NCBI GenBank assembly: GCA_903870245.1
Contig: CAIQCB010000062.1
Location: 62,001 to 126,000 of the forward strand
DNA length: 64,000 bases
Source of the DNA: an uncultured Methylocystaceae bacterium
GTDB lineage: Bacteria > Pseudomonadota > Alphaproteobacteria > Rhizobiales > Beijerinckiaceae
Reading direction: 5' to 3'
In this document: in pieces, positions 53,497-62,038 of the stretch
How the letters are laid out: each line of letters starts with the position of its first letter
Position numbering within the stretch: position 1 is the stretch's first letter
The notes under the pieces: model-generated
What the model saw: the letters and a program-made list of their open reading frames with translations, nothing else
Told to the model about the DNA's origin: nothing
Database searches by the model: none
Position numbers and translations under genes: made by a program

Positions 53497-53991
53497 ATGA
53501 AACAGGCTTTTTTTTCTCTCGTTGCGCTGACCATGGCGCTTCTCATCTCTTCGGCGGGGCACGCGCAAAGCGACGCCGAGCATGTGCTCGATGCGATGTT
53601 CTACAATTTCGACGAGAATCGCGACGGGGTCATTGACGCCGGGGAGGCAGACCGATTCACGGCGCGCAGCTTCGCCGAAATGGACCCCGGCCGCAGCGGC
53701 AGGATCAGCCGAACAGCCTTTCGCGCGTATAGTTTCGGTCTGGCCGACGTCGCCGCACAGCAGGGCGACACGGGCCGGTACAACGCCGCCAAGGACGCCA
53801 TTTTCAATGGCTGGAGCCATGGCGCCGACACGCTTTCCCGCGCCGGTTACCGCGCCGGCGTTCTCGCCGACGCCCGGGCCTCCATGCGAAAAAAACGCGC
53901 CGGAAAGCATCGGGGAGCGGATTTGCGAATCGATCGCGCCGCTTTCGGGCGGATTTCGTTTATCCAACGCCTGATGAACGCCTTGCAGTAG
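53497..53991 (+). CDS. Exported EF-hand protein with tightly spaced loops
   Basis: A 164-residue periplasmic protein with signal peptide MKQAFFSLVALTMALLISSAGHAQ. Loop 1 DENRDGVIDAGE (39-50) is a canonical EF-hand. Loop 2 DPGRSGRISRTA (63-74) keeps Asp1, a Pro at position 2 and Gly6 but lacks the other acidic ligands. Only 12 residues separate the loops. Two more EF-like but ligand-poor segments lie near WSHGADTLSRAG (about 109-120) and HRGADLRIDRAA. Spacing and Pro2 recall lanmodulin, but metal selectivity is unknown, and with one complete loop the affinity may be modest. AAGG precedes the ATG. Confidence 0.83.
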   Translation: MKQAFFSLVALTMALLISSAGHAQSDAEHVLDAMFYNFDENRDGVIDAGEADRFTARSFAEMDPGRSGRISRTAFRAYSFGLADVAAQQGDTGRYNAAKDAIFNGWSHGADTLSRAGYRAGVLADARASMRKKRAGKHRGADLRIDRAAFGRISFIQRLMNALQ

Positions 53992-54053
53992 CCGTTACGT
54001 CGTGACACGCAAGGATCATTCAGACTTCTTTGGTTCACCCAGGGTCGTATAAA

Positions 54054-54980
54054 ATGACAATCAAAAGCTTGCGCATCGGCACACGCGGCAGCCCGCTGGC
54101 GCTTGCGCAGACACGAATGACCCGCGCCGCCCTCGCCCGTGCGCATGGCGTGCCAGAAGACCACTTCCTGATCGAGATCATAAAGACGACCGGCGACCAA
54201 ATACAGGATCGGCCGCTGTCCGAGGCCGGCGGCAAAGGGCTCTTCACCAAGGAGCTGGATAGCGCTCTGATCGCTGGAGCCATTGATTTCGCTGTGCATT
54301 CCTCCAAGGATCTGCCAACCTATCTACCGGCGGAGATCGTCATCGCCGGCTTTTTGCCACGCGAAGATCCCCGCGACGCTTGGATCGGGCGGGATGGTCT
54401 GACGCTCGACGCCCTGCCCCGGGGAGCTGTCGTCGGCACAGCCTCGTTGCGCCGCGCCGCCCAGGTGAAGCGCAAACGTCCCGATCTTCTCACCACCCTC
54501 TTGCGCGGCAATGTCGAAACGCGGCTACGGAAGGTGAAAGAAGGCGAGATCGACGCTACCTTGCTGGCGCTCGCCGGCCTGAAACGTCTCGGCCTCGACG
54601 AACACGCCACCGCCCTGCTCCCGCTCGACGAATTTCCGCCCGCCGCCGGTCAAGGCGCCATCGGCCTCACGGCCCGCGCCGACGACGCTGAAACCAGGAC
54701 GGCGCTGGCGCCGCTGCTCGACGCGGCCACGGGCCAGGCGCTCGCCGCCGAACGCGCTTTCCTGACCGCCCTCGATGGCTCCTGCCGGACGCCCATCGCC
54801 GGACTGGCGCGCATCGAGGGCGATCGGCTTTCCTTTTACGGCGAAGTGTTGATGGCCGACGGCAGCGAGACCTGGAAGGTGCAGCGGGACGGCCGCGCCA
54901 TCGACGCCGCCTTGCTGGGCGCCGACGCCGGGAAGGAGATTGTTTTGCGCCTGCCGCATGGCGTCGCGGGGTTAATGTGA
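54054..54980 (+). CDS. hemC: Porphobilinogen deaminase (hydroxymethylbilane synthase)
   Basis: HemC condenses four porphobilinogens to hydroxymethylbilane. The 308-residue protein shows IGTRGSPLALAQT, EAGGKGLFTKELD, AVHSSKDLPTYLP, GTASLRRAAQVKRKRPDL, RGNVETRLRK and the dipyrromethane-cofactor Cys244 in LDGSCRTPIAG. The in-frame ATG at 54030 is nine codons upstream, but the family N-terminus begins at 54054. It is coupled to hemD by a four-base overlap. Confidence 0.96.
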   Translation: MTIKSLRIGTRGSPLALAQTRMTRAALARAHGVPEDHFLIEIIKTTGDQIQDRPLSEAGGKGLFTKELDSALIAGAIDFAVHSSKDLPTYLPAEIVIAGFLPREDPRDAWIGRDGLTLDALPRGAVVGTASLRRAAQVKRKRPDLLTTLLRGNVETRLRKVKEGEIDATLLALAGLKRLGLDEHATALLPLDEFPPAAGQGAIGLTARADDAETRTALAPLLDAATGQALAAERAFLTALDGSCRTPIAGLARIEGDRLSFYGEVLMADGSETWKVQRDGRAIDAALLGADAGKEIVLRLPHGVAGLM

Positions 54981-55678
54981 AACAGGCCCTGCTGTTGCGC
55001 GCCCGTGAAGACGCGGCGCGCACAGGGGAAAAACTGCGTGCGCTGGGTTATGCGCCCGTTCTCTCGCCGGTACTGGAGATCGTTGCGACCCATGCCCCCC
55101 TGCCACATGGCGATTTTGACGCCGTGTTGGCCTCCAGCGCCAAGGGCATTGAGGCCGTTGCGGATTTCTCCAGGCTTGAGTCCCTGCCCTTTCATCTGGT
55201 TGGAGCCAAAACCGCCGCCGCGGCGCGCGCGCGTGGCCTCGAACCGCACATCGTCGCCGGCGCCGCAGAGACGATCCTGCCTTTGCTGCTTTCGGCCTAT
55301 GAGCAGCCGGCTAGTTTCCTTTATCTCGCCGGCCGGGATCGTCAGCCGGCGCTTGAGGCGGGGTTAAGGGCGAAGGGTCATCGCGTCACCGCCATCGACG
55401 TTTACGAGGCGCGCGCCGCGAGCTCACTGACCGAGGCGGCGCGCGACGCCCTGCGCGCCAACAGCATCGATGTCGCGCTTCATTATTCGCGACGCAGCGT
55501 TGAGATTTTCCTGCGGCTGGCGGAAATGGAAAAACTCACGCCGGCGCTGTCGAAGATCAGGGCGCTGGCGCTTTCGCAGGATGTCGCAACCCCGCTGCAG
55601 GCCATGGGGTTGCGCGTTGAGGTAGCTGCAATGCCGGACGAGGCGGGATTGCTCGCGCTGCTTGACGAAACGCCATAG
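54977..55678 (+). CDS. hemD: Uroporphyrinogen-III synthase
   Basis: HemD cyclises hydroxymethylbilane with D-ring inversion. The 233-residue protein is poorly conserved, as usual, but shows the HemD pattern LLLRAREDAARTGEKLRALGYAPVLSPVLEI, ASSAKGIEAV, YLAGRDRQPALEAGLRAKGHRVTAIDVYEA and YSRRSVEIFL. It starts with GTG at 54977, overlapping the hemC stop. Its stop is nine bases from that of convergent cysG. Confidence 0.9.
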   Translation: MKQALLLRAREDAARTGEKLRALGYAPVLSPVLEIVATHAPLPHGDFDAVLASSAKGIEAVADFSRLESLPFHLVGAKTAAAARARGLEPHIVAGAAETILPLLLSAYEQPASFLYLAGRDRQPALEAGLRAKGHRVTAIDVYEARAASSLTEAARDALRANSIDVALHYSRRSVEIFLRLAEMEKLTPALSKIRALALSQDVATPLQAMGLRVEVAAMPDEAGLLALLDETP

Positions 55679-55687
55679 CGATCAAAA

Positions 55688-57064
55688 TCAGCAGTTATCG
55701 ACCAGGGCATAACCAATCAGCACCATGACCGGCCCGACAAGCGTTTCCTCCGCCACCTTTGTTGGCAAGTCTGCGATGGTGCCGCGAATGACCCGCTCCT
55801 CCGGCGTCGAGGCGCGTTCGATCAAAAAGGCGGGCGTGTCGGGCGCAAGTCCCTTTTCCAAAAGCCGCGTCGAGAGCGCCGGCAGGGTGCGGTTGCCCAT
55901 GTAGACTGCGGTTGTCGCGCGCGGATCAGCAAGAGCGGCCCAATCGAAATCATCAGGAAAAACGCCGTCCTTGGTGTGGGCGGTGATGAATTGAAGGCGC
56001 CGGGCCGTTTCGCGACTGGTCAGCGATGCGCCAATGGCGGCGGCGCTGGCGCAGGCGGCGGTCACGCCCGGAACGATCTCGATTTCCAGGCCAGCGGCGC
56101 GCATGGCGGCGATTTCCTCGTTTGCGCGGCCGAAGATCAGCGGATCGCCGCCTTTCAAACGCACGACATGCTTACCGTCCTTCGCCAACGACACTAACAG
56201 GGCGGATATCTCTTCCTGGCGAACGGACGGCGCGTAGCCGCGCTTGCCGACGTTGATCCTCGTCGCCTCCCGTCGCGCGAAATCGAGAATGCCGGCCGGC
56301 ACCAGATCGTCAAACAATACGACATCGGCGCCCGCCAGCGCTCGCATCCCCTTGAGTGTGATGAGCTCGGGGTCGCCTGGTCCGGCGCCGACCAGCGTCA
56401 CCCGCCCCCGGGCTACGGCGGGACCCGCCGCGCGGGTTTCGGCGAGCAAGGCGTCGCGATCGCTCTCCCGGGGGGGGCGCTCGATATCGCGAAAGGCCAG
56501 TCGCGTGAAACGTCGCCAGAAATCGCGACGCCCGGTAAAATCCAGTCCCGAAGCCAAAACGCTGGGCCGCCAGTCCTGCGCGGCGCGCGCCCAGGCGGTG
56601 AAACTCGCCGGCACAAGCGACTCGATGCGACCCCGCACCGCCTGCGCGAACACAGGCGATGCCCCGCAGGTCGATACGCCGATCACCATGGGCGAGCGAT
56701 TGACGATGGCGCCCATGATGAAATCGCTCATCCCCGGCCGATCGGCGAGGTTGAGAGGAACCCCGGCGGCGTCGGCGGCGGCGCGCGCCAAAGCGGCCTC
56801 GGCGTCGTCGAATGTGGCTCCGAAGGCCAGCGCAACGCCCGTGAAATCATCTGCTGTGACGGCGCGGGAATGCAAAATGACATTGTCTCGTCCGGCAGCC
56901 AGTTCACAAATTTTTTCGCATGGGTCCGCAGTAAAAACATCGACCCGGGCGCCAGTGGCGGCCGCAAGATCAACCTTCCAGGCGGCGCCCTCGGAACCGC
57001 CGATGACGATCACCTTTTTGCCCGCCAGCGGAAAAAACACCGGCAGGGTGGCGAGGGGTTGCAT
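55688..57064 (-). CDS. cysG: Siroheme synthase (precorrin-2 dehydrogenase / uroporphyrinogen-III methyltransferase)
   Basis: A 458-residue fusion. The N-terminal ~200 residues are the NAD-dependent dehydrogenase/ferrochelatase (KVIVIGGSEGAAWK, NLADRPGMSDFIMGAIVNRSPMVIGVSTCGASPV). The C-terminal ~250 residues are the SAM uroporphyrinogen methyltransferase (VTLVGAGPGDPELITLKGMRAL, VRLKGGDPLIFGRANEE, VPGVTAACASAAAIG). It takes the product of hemCD to siroheme for sulfite/nitrite reductases. The NAD-loop GGSEGAA is less canonical than GGGxVA. The frame is open to 57460, but the upstream codons do not look like protein; the start is 57064. Confidence 0.94.
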   Translation of the reverse strand: MQPLATLPVFFPLAGKKVIVIGGSEGAAWKVDLAAATGARVDVFTADPCEKICELAAGRDNVILHSRAVTADDFTGVALAFGATFDDAEAALARAAADAAGVPLNLADRPGMSDFIMGAIVNRSPMVIGVSTCGASPVFAQAVRGRIESLVPASFTAWARAAQDWRPSVLASGLDFTGRRDFWRRFTRLAFRDIERPPRESDRDALLAETRAAGPAVARGRVTLVGAGPGDPELITLKGMRALAGADVVLFDDLVPAGILDFARREATRINVGKRGYAPSVRQEEISALLVSLAKDGKHVVRLKGGDPLIFGRANEEIAAMRAAGLEIEIVPGVTAACASAAAIGASLTSRETARRLQFITAHTKDGVFPDDFDWAALADPRATTAVYMGNRTLPALSTRLLEKGLAPDTPAFLIERASTPEERVIRGTIADLPTKVAEETLVGPVMVLIGYALVDNC

Positions 57065-57386
57065 GACGTCTGTGGATATTTCGTCGGGGCGTCGGGTCAC
57101 GGCTTGAGATGGTTTAAGGCGTCCTTGCAGGCGTCTTCGCCGCAAAAGGACGCCAGATATGAAAGCTGGCCAATTCCTATAAGACATTAAATGATTGGCG
57201 GCGAGTTTTGAATGATATGGGAAAAAGAGAAAGACATTTGAGAATTTAACGCAGGCGCAACAGCCTTCGACAAGTATGGGAGAACGTTTCCCAATAGCCC
57301 CGCCCGCTCCATCCAACATAGAGGCAAAATAAAGAAAAGCGGCCTCGCGGGCCGCTTTCCGTAACTTTGAACCGACCGCTCGCGGC
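57065..57386. other. Intergenic region upstream of cysG
   Basis: No gene is seen. It contains the cytochrome c terminator (57325-57358), a GGGAGAACGTTTCCC near-palindrome at about 57279-57293 and an A+T-rich part around 57180-57250 likely to hold the cysG promoter. I could not fix hexamers with confidence. Confidence 0.5.
57325..57358 (-). terminator. Rho-independent terminator of the cytochrome c gene
   Basis: On the minus strand a hairpin AAAGCGGCC/GGCCGCTTT (57336-57358, five-base loop) is followed by TTTTCTTTATTTTG. It lies about 30 bp after the cytochrome c stop. Confidence 0.85.
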
Positions 57387-57782
57387 TTACTTTTTCTTGC
57401 CGTCGGCGCCGAAGGACGAAAGATATGCCCACACGTCGTCCCCGTCCTTATCTGCGGCAAGACCCTGGAAAATCATCTTTGTGCCGCCGACTTTGGCTTT
57501 CGGGTTCTTGATGAACTCCTTGAAGGTCGCCTCGTCCCATGTGAGGCCAGAGTTTTTCATGGGCTCGGAATAGTTGTAGCCTTCAACCGAGCCAGCCTTG
57601 CGGCCAGAGACGCCGTTCAGGTTCGGTCCGACAGCGTTCTTGGCGCCCTCGCCGATCTGATGACAGGCCTTGCACTTGGCGAAGACCTTCTCGCCCGCGG
57701 CGGCATCGCCAGCGAATGCATTGCCGGCGGAAACGGCGAGAGCGACGCTCGCAACGAGCGTCAGCAGGGAGATCGACTTCAT
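57387..57782 (-). CDS. Periplasmic class I cytochrome c
   Basis: A 131-residue c-type cytochrome. The signal peptide is MKSISLLTLVASVALAVSAGNAFAG. The heme motif CKACH is at 37-41, GPNLNGVSGRKAGSVEGYNYSEPMK is in the middle, and a likely axial Met103 is in GTKMIFQGL. It resembles cytochrome c2/c550 electron carriers of alphaproteobacteria. GGAAC before the ATG at 57782 gives the correct signal peptide; an ATG six codons earlier (57800) is less suitable. It is a single-gene unit with its own terminator. The electron donor is not deducible. Confidence 0.93.
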   Translation of the reverse strand: MKSISLLTLVASVALAVSAGNAFAGDAAAGEKVFAKCKACHQIGEGAKNAVGPNLNGVSGRKAGSVEGYNYSEPMKNSGLTWDEATFKEFIKNPKAKVGGTKMIFQGLAADKDGDDVWAYLSSFGADGKKK

Positions 57783-57964
57783 CCTTGTTCCTTTCCTCAT
57801 ATGTCGGCGCTTGCGTAGGGCGACCGCTTCTTGTCCGTCCCAGGCAATCGCCTCGGGAAATCGTTTATCGGCCGGAAATTAAACGAAACCGGCCAAAGAA
57901 ACAATACGCCCCGATCCGTCTTTCAATAGATCATCAAGCTTGAACGGAACATGAACCATGTCCG

Positions 57965-58597
57965 TCATGTGACCCGACGGAGAGTCAGATTTACGCGCGC
58001 GCCAAATTTTGACAGCGACTCGGGCAAAGTCGCCGTCAGAGTAGGAAGAATTCTGTCGACCCCATGAAAGCAAAGGCGCGCCGGCCCCGTCATAACGAGC
58101 GCGTCACCCGCAGAAAGGATCAACGAAACTGTCGGTTCTGCGCGTTTCCGGCCGCCAATGCGAAACCGGCAGTCGGCGCCGAGCGAAACCGACAGAATTG
58201 GCGCATCGAAATCCTGCTCGTCGCGATCCTGATGCAGCCCCATACGAGCTTTGTTGTCGTAGACATTGACCAGACAGGCCTCGGGCGGTCTGGGATAGCC
58301 GGTTAAAACACGCCATGCCTCAAGCAGCGCTTCCGGTATAGGAGGCCAAGGCTCCCCCGTTTGCGGATGGCGCGGCTCATAACGGTAGCCATGTTCGCGA
58401 TCGCTCATCCAGCCAAGAGGTCCGCAATTGGTCATCCTGACCGACATGGGAACGCCAGTTCGCGGCATGTGAGATACAAAAAGCGGCGCCGCAGCGATCG
58501 CATCGGCAATGGCTGCCGCCAGTCCCGCCTGAGCGGCGGGATCAAAAAAACCCGGCATGTGACAAACGCCCGGCGCCGGCTGGATGATCGCCGTCAT
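57965..58597 (-). CDS. alkB: Alpha-ketoglutarate-dependent DNA repair dioxygenase AlkB
   Basis: AlkB oxidatively demethylates 1-methyladenine and 3-methylcytosine in DNA. The 210-residue protein has the Fe(II) ligands H122 and D124 (LHQDRDE), H178 (CFHGVDRI) and the 2-oxoglutarate-binding arginines in RVNLTLRR (R201, R207), plus the substrate-lid region MTNCGPLGWMSD. All catalytic residues are there. It is a stand-alone gene without an ada neighbour, divergent from the membrane protein gene. Confidence 0.94.
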   Translation of the reverse strand: MTAIIQPAPGVCHMPGFFDPAAQAGLAAAIADAIAAAPLFVSHMPRTGVPMSVRMTNCGPLGWMSDREHGYRYEPRHPQTGEPWPPIPEALLEAWRVLTGYPRPPEACLVNVYDNKARMGLHQDRDEQDFDAPILSVSLGADCRFRIGGRKRAEPTVSLILSAGDALVMTGPARLCFHGVDRILPTLTATLPESLSKFGARVNLTLRRVT

Positions 58598-58797
58598 GGC
58601 CTCCTCAAATGACTGTGTCTCTCTAGATGGCTATCCAAGCGACGCTCGCCTACCACAGCGGCGCTTGAAGACGGCGCTGGCATGGCGAAAATGCCCCCCG
58701 CACAGCCTCAGCGCAAGAGTTGCGACAAGAGGTATGATAATTGCGATTCGCGGACGCCGTCGCAGAGACGGGACGCATAATTCCGGAACCGGATCTA

Positions 58798-59580
58798 ATG
58801 GCGGACTCTGATAATCTTCTCACTTCGGTCGTATCCAGTTACGCCAACGCGCGCGGCTTTCTCGCGCGCGCCAGTTCGCTTTTTACCCTTGTCACCTACA
58901 AGGTCGCGCGCGGAAAGCCTGAGGAGTCGATCTCCGATCTCGATAAAAAATTCGGGCTCGAAGCAAGCCAGCAACAAGCGCTGTTTGCGCTGGCCGCGTC
59001 AAAAGGCGGCCCGGCGTTCATCGACGAAAAAATTCAGGACATAAACCGGATGGCGTTTCATCGCTCCGCCTTTGCGCTCAACGCGCTCGCCCAGTTGTTT
59101 TTCGTCGATCTCCCGGCGCAAGTCGGCGTATCGTTTATCTACATGAAACTGGCGCTGGTCGTGGCGAATGCGCTGCTGGCGCTATACGCGCATATTTCGC
59201 TGGACTGGACGCTCGACGATCTGATCGCAGGTCCCGACGCCCTGCCGCCGAAACGGCGTTTCTTCGGCCTGGCCGTCAACCCGCGTTACAACAAGGCCGT
59301 TAAGAACCGCTCGCGACCTTATGCGCGCGAGGCGTGGAAGGAAAAATCGTTGTTCCGGCCGGCGTATTTCGTCAACGCCGCAACGATTTTCTTCGGAACG
59401 CAGTTCATTTTGCCGCTGGAGCGACTGATTTTTCCCTTCGGCATGTTGTTTGGCAAGATCATCGGGCTTATCGCGACCGCAATCGCCGCCTTTGACGTCT
59501 GGCGGGGCGTCAAGTCGGGCGACGACGCGCGCGTCGCCCGAGAGAGGGAGGTCAGCGTCTATCGTGACCTCAACATCTGA
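58798..59580 (+). CDS. Membrane protein of unknown function
   Basis: A 260-residue protein. The N-terminal ~100 residues are soluble and helical. Two or three hydrophobic helices follow in the middle (FALNALAQLFFVDLPAQVGVSFIYMKLALVVANALLALYAHI) and another pair near the C-terminus (TIFFGTQFILPLERLIFPFGMLFGKIIGLIATAIAAF). The loop between them is basic with several Tyr/Arg. No family recognised. The ATG at 58798 has a weak ribosome site; the frame is open upstream to 58741. Its stop abuts the gpmA stop with no spacer. Confidence 0.75.
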   Translation: MADSDNLLTSVVSSYANARGFLARASSLFTLVTYKVARGKPEESISDLDKKFGLEASQQQALFALAASKGGPAFIDEKIQDINRMAFHRSAFALNALAQLFFVDLPAQVGVSFIYMKLALVVANALLALYAHISLDWTLDDLIAGPDALPPKRRFFGLAVNPRYNKAVKNRSRPYAREAWKEKSLFRPAYFVNAATIFFGTQFILPLERLIFPFGMLFGKIIGLIATAIAAFDVWRGVKSGDDARVAREREVSVYRDLNI

Positions 59581-60207
59581 TCATTCGTCGAGAACGGTTT
59601 TCGTCGCTACGGTTGAGTCCGCATTGAGTTGGTAGATGATGGGAATGCCGGTGGCGATCTCCAGAGTCGGCACGGTGTCTGGCGTGAGCTGATCGAGCAC
59701 CATCGCCAGCGCGCGCAGGGAATTTCCGTGTGCTGCGACAAGAACTCTCTCGCCGCGCATCACCGGCGGCAAGATACGCTGGCAGTAAAAGGGCAAGACG
59801 CGCGCCACCGTATCCTTGAGACTTTCTCCGCCCGGCGGCGGCACGTCGTAGGAGCGCCGCCACAGGCGCACCTGCTCTTCGCCCCACTTGTCGCGCGCCT
59901 CGTCCTTGTTGAGGCCGGAGAGATCGCCGTAATGTCGTTCATTGAGCGCGCGGTCGCGAACGGTCGTCACGTTGGATTGGCCCAACTCCTCGAAAATGAG
60001 CGACATCGTGTGCTGGGCGCGCAGCAGGGCCGAGGTGAACCCGACGCTGAACAGAATATCGCGCTTGCGCAATTCGCGTCCGGCGCGGCGCGCCTCCTCG
60101 ACCCCCAACGGCGTGAGATCAGGATTCTTCCAGCCGGTGAAGAGATTTTTTGCGTTCCATTCGCTTTGTCCGTGCCGGACAAGGACGAGCGTGCGACTGA
60201 TATTCAT
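59581..60207 (-). CDS. gpmA: 2,3-bisphosphoglycerate-dependent phosphoglycerate mutase
   Basis: GpmA interconverts 3- and 2-phosphoglycerate. The 208-residue histidine phosphatase-superfamily protein has the phospho-acceptor motif [41 protein letters not shown], the second His in [13 protein letters not shown] and a C-terminal GIPIIYQLN. It is somewhat shorter than E. coli GpmA, as is usual for alphaproteobacterial forms. The long N-terminal reading to 60552 overlaps dapB and is rejected. It follows dapB after 16 bp. Confidence 0.95.
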   Translation of the reverse strand: MNISRTLVLVRHGQSEWNAKNLFTGWKNPDLTPLGVEEARRAGRELRKRDILFSVGFTSALLRAQHTMSLIFEELGQSNVTTVRDRALNERHYGDLSGLNKDEARDKWGEEQVRLWRRSYDVPPPGGESLKDTVARVLPFYCQRILPPVMRGERVLVAAHGNSLRALAMVLDQLTPDTVPTLEIATGIPIIYQLNADSTVATKTVLDE

Positions 60208-60223
60208 TGGCGATTCTCGAAAC

Positions 60224-61039
60224 TCATGCGCCTGAAAGTCCCAAAACGTCGGCCATGGAATAGAGTCCCGATGGTTTTCCGCGCGTCCACAGCGCCGCCG
60301 CCAGAGCGCCGCGCGCAAACACGCCGCGATCCTCGGCGCGATGGGAGAGTTCGATCCTCTCGCCGGCCCCGGCGAAAATGACCGTGTGATCGCCGACGAC
60401 GGTGCCGCCCCGGAGGCTGGCGAACCCGATTTCCCCAGTCGGCCGCGCGCCGGAGACGCCATCGCGCCCGCGTGCGCTATGGGCGGCGAGATCGACGCTA
60501 CGGCCCCGCGCAACCGCCTCGCCGAGCAAAAGAGCCGTGCCGGAGGGGGCATCGACCTTCAGACGATGGTGCATCTCGACAATCTCGGCGTCCCAGGCCG
60601 GTCCCAGCGCCTTCGCGGCGCGCTCGACCAGAACGGCGAGCAGATTAACGCCAAGGCTCATATTGCCCGATCGCACGATGGCCGTGTCACGCGCAGCCCG
60701 GGCGATGGATTCGAGATCGTCGTTCGAAAAACCGGTGGTGCCGATGACATGCGCCACTTTTGCCTGCGCGGCGGCGTGCGCCATGGCGACCGTGGCCTCG
60801 GGTCGAGAGAAATCGATAACGACATCAGCGTTGGCGAGCGCCGCGTGGATGTCGCTGGTCACCAGCACGCCATTTGGTCCCTGCCCGAAAGCGGCGCCGC
60901 TATCGACGCCAAGGGTCGAAGAGCCGGCCGGCTCAAGCGCGGCGACCAGCTTCACGCCAAGCGTGTCGGGGACGACCTGGGTCAGCATGCGGCCCATGCG
61001 GCCAGCAACGCCCAGGAGAACCAGACGCAAATCGCTCAT
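60224..61039 (-). CDS. dapB: 4-hydroxy-tetrahydrodipicolinate reductase
   Basis: DapB carries out the second committed step to diaminopimelate/lysine, feeding peptidoglycan. The 271-residue protein shows [42 protein letters not shown] and the catalytic [19 protein letters not shown] (His-His and Lys). Length is normal. It is followed by gpmA, a common pair in relatives. Confidence 0.96.
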   Translation of the reverse strand: MSDLRLVLLGVAGRMGRMLTQVVPDTLGVKLVAALEPAGSSTLGVDSGAAFGQGPNGVLVTSDIHAALANADVVIDFSRPEATVAMAHAAAQAKVAHVIGTTGFSNDDLESIARAARDTAIVRSGNMSLGVNLLAVLVERAAKALGPAWDAEIVEMHHRLKVDAPSGTALLLGEAVARGRSVDLAAHSARGRDGVSGARPTGEIGFASLRGGTVVGDHTVIFAGAGERIELSHRAEDRGVFARGALAAALWTRGKPSGLYSMADVLGLSGA

Positions 61040-61148
61040 AACTAAGATACCTCGCCGCAGGGGGAAGCAGGCGCGCCGACGGGCGCCGGCTTTCTATACA
61101 GCCGGGATGGCGGGTTGAGAAGCGGCGCAGAACCCGGAAAATGAAAGG

Positions 61149-61174
61149 AATAACCACCCGAACGGGTGGTTATT
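61149..61174 (-). terminator. Rho-independent terminator overlapping the mog stop
   Basis: Twelve-base arms AATAACCACCCG/CGGGTGGTTATT with a two-base loop, followed on the minus strand by TCCTTTCATTTT. The TAA of mog lies inside the 3' arm (in plus coordinates 61170-61172). Confidence 0.8.
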
Positions 61175-61715
61175 TGACGGCCGGCCGAAAGGTTTTCACC
61201 TGTGCCGGATCGGTGTCGATCCAGGCTGCGCCAATCAGGTCAAGGCAGTAAGGCGTCGCCGGCATCACCGCGTTGAGGCAAAGCTCGATGGCGGCGGGCT
61301 TGCCCGGCAGATTGATCGCCAGACATTTGCCGCGATGCGCCGCCAGCTGTCGCGATAATATGGCCGTAGGGGTTTGCGACAAGGACGCCTGCCGCATCAA
61401 TTCGCCGAAACCGGGCATTTCGCGCGGACAGGCGGCGAGAGTCGCTTCGGGCGTGAGATCACGCGGGCTCGGGCCGGTGCCGCCGGTGGTCACGACGAGA
61501 TCGCAGCCGACATTGTCGGCGAGGTCGATCAGCGTATCGCGAACGCTCTCAAAGCCGTCCGGGATCACCCGCCGCTCGATGCGATATGGGGTAACGAGAA
61601 CGCGGGCGAAATAGGCCTCAATCGCGGGGCCGCCCTTGTCTTCGTAGACGCCGGCGCTGGCGCGGTCGGAGACGGTGACGACGCCGATAACAGCGGGTTT
61701 TTTGGCTTCGGTCAT
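61170..61715 (-). CDS. mog: Molybdopterin adenylyltransferase (MogA/MoaB family)
   Basis: Mog activates molybdopterin by adenylation for molybdate insertion. The 181-residue protein shows GVVTVSDRASAGVYEDKGGPAI, VVTTGGTGPSPRDLTPEATLAAC (the GGTG-type signature) and CLAINLPGKPAAIELCLNAVMP. The start is the ATG at 61715, with GGAGG eight bases upstream; an ATG nine bases earlier (61724) is inside that ribosome site. The ~300-base leader is discussed separately. Together with mobA in this window it marks use of Moco enzymes. Confidence 0.93.
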   Translation of the reverse strand: MTEAKKPAVIGVVTVSDRASAGVYEDKGGPAIEAYFARVLVTPYRIERRVIPDGFESVRDTLIDLADNVGCDLVVTTGGTGPSPRDLTPEATLAACPREMPGFGELMRQASLSQTPTAILSRQLAAHRGKCLAINLPGKPAAIELCLNAVMPATPYCLDLIGAAWIDTDPAQVKTFRPAVK

Positions 61716-61720
61716 AAAAA

Positions 61721-61841
61721 ACACCTCCGGGACGCTTTCTGGCGCCTCGGAGGAAGTTTGTCAGCAGGGGGAACGCTGCCCAGGAGAAACGCCCGGCCTG
61801 ACGGCCGGGCGAAGCTCCCTGGGCGTTCGGGAGGTGTCCGG
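61721..61841 (-). ncRNA. Structured leader of mog, candidate molybdenum-cofactor riboswitch
   Basis: In the 5' leader of mog a strong nested fold is visible: GAACG/CGTTC (61771-61775 with 61824-61828), CCCAGG/CCTGGG (61779-61784 with 61818-61823) and an inner 8-bp hairpin GCCCGGCC/GGCCGGGC (61791-61810). The flanks hold an exact 8-base complement: GGAGGTGT at the ribosome site (plus 61721-61728) and ACACCTCC upstream (plus 61830-61837). Closing this stem would hide the Shine-Dalgarno. Moco riboswitches are known on Moco-synthesis genes, which fits; the class is inferred, not verified by alignment. Confidence 0.5.
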
Positions 61842-62007
61842 CGTGAGCCGAACGAACATCCCAAAGAGACGGAAGCGGACCAACGACAGGCGTTTGTTCG
61901 CATCCCCGCTACGATGAACTCCCAAAGGCGAAAATGGGAGGCCTCCGCGCTGAACTCTCAATTCTCACGCGTTGCCGTGTGAGCGGATCGAGTCGATCAG
62001 CTTCGCA

Positions 62008-62038
62008 GCTATAGGGTGTGCACGCAGCCTCCCTGCAA
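62008..62038 (-). promoter_or_regulatory. Possible promoter of mog
   Basis: On the minus strand TTGCAG (62038-62033) and CTATAG/TATAGC (62014-62008) with about 18 bases between. It would give a ~290-nt leader that includes the structured element. The rest of 61842-62137 shows no gene. Confidence 0.35.

Noticed and set aside
57065-57460. N-terminal extension of cysG
   Set aside because: The 132 extra codons run through an A+T-rich intergenic region and the cytochrome c terminator; the family N-terminus is at 57064.
60208-60552. N-terminal extension of gpmA
   Set aside because: It lies inside dapB; the conserved start [13 protein letters not shown] is at 60207.
60341-61045. Plus-strand frame of 234 codons across dapB
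   Set aside because: Antisense to dapB; no conserved motif.
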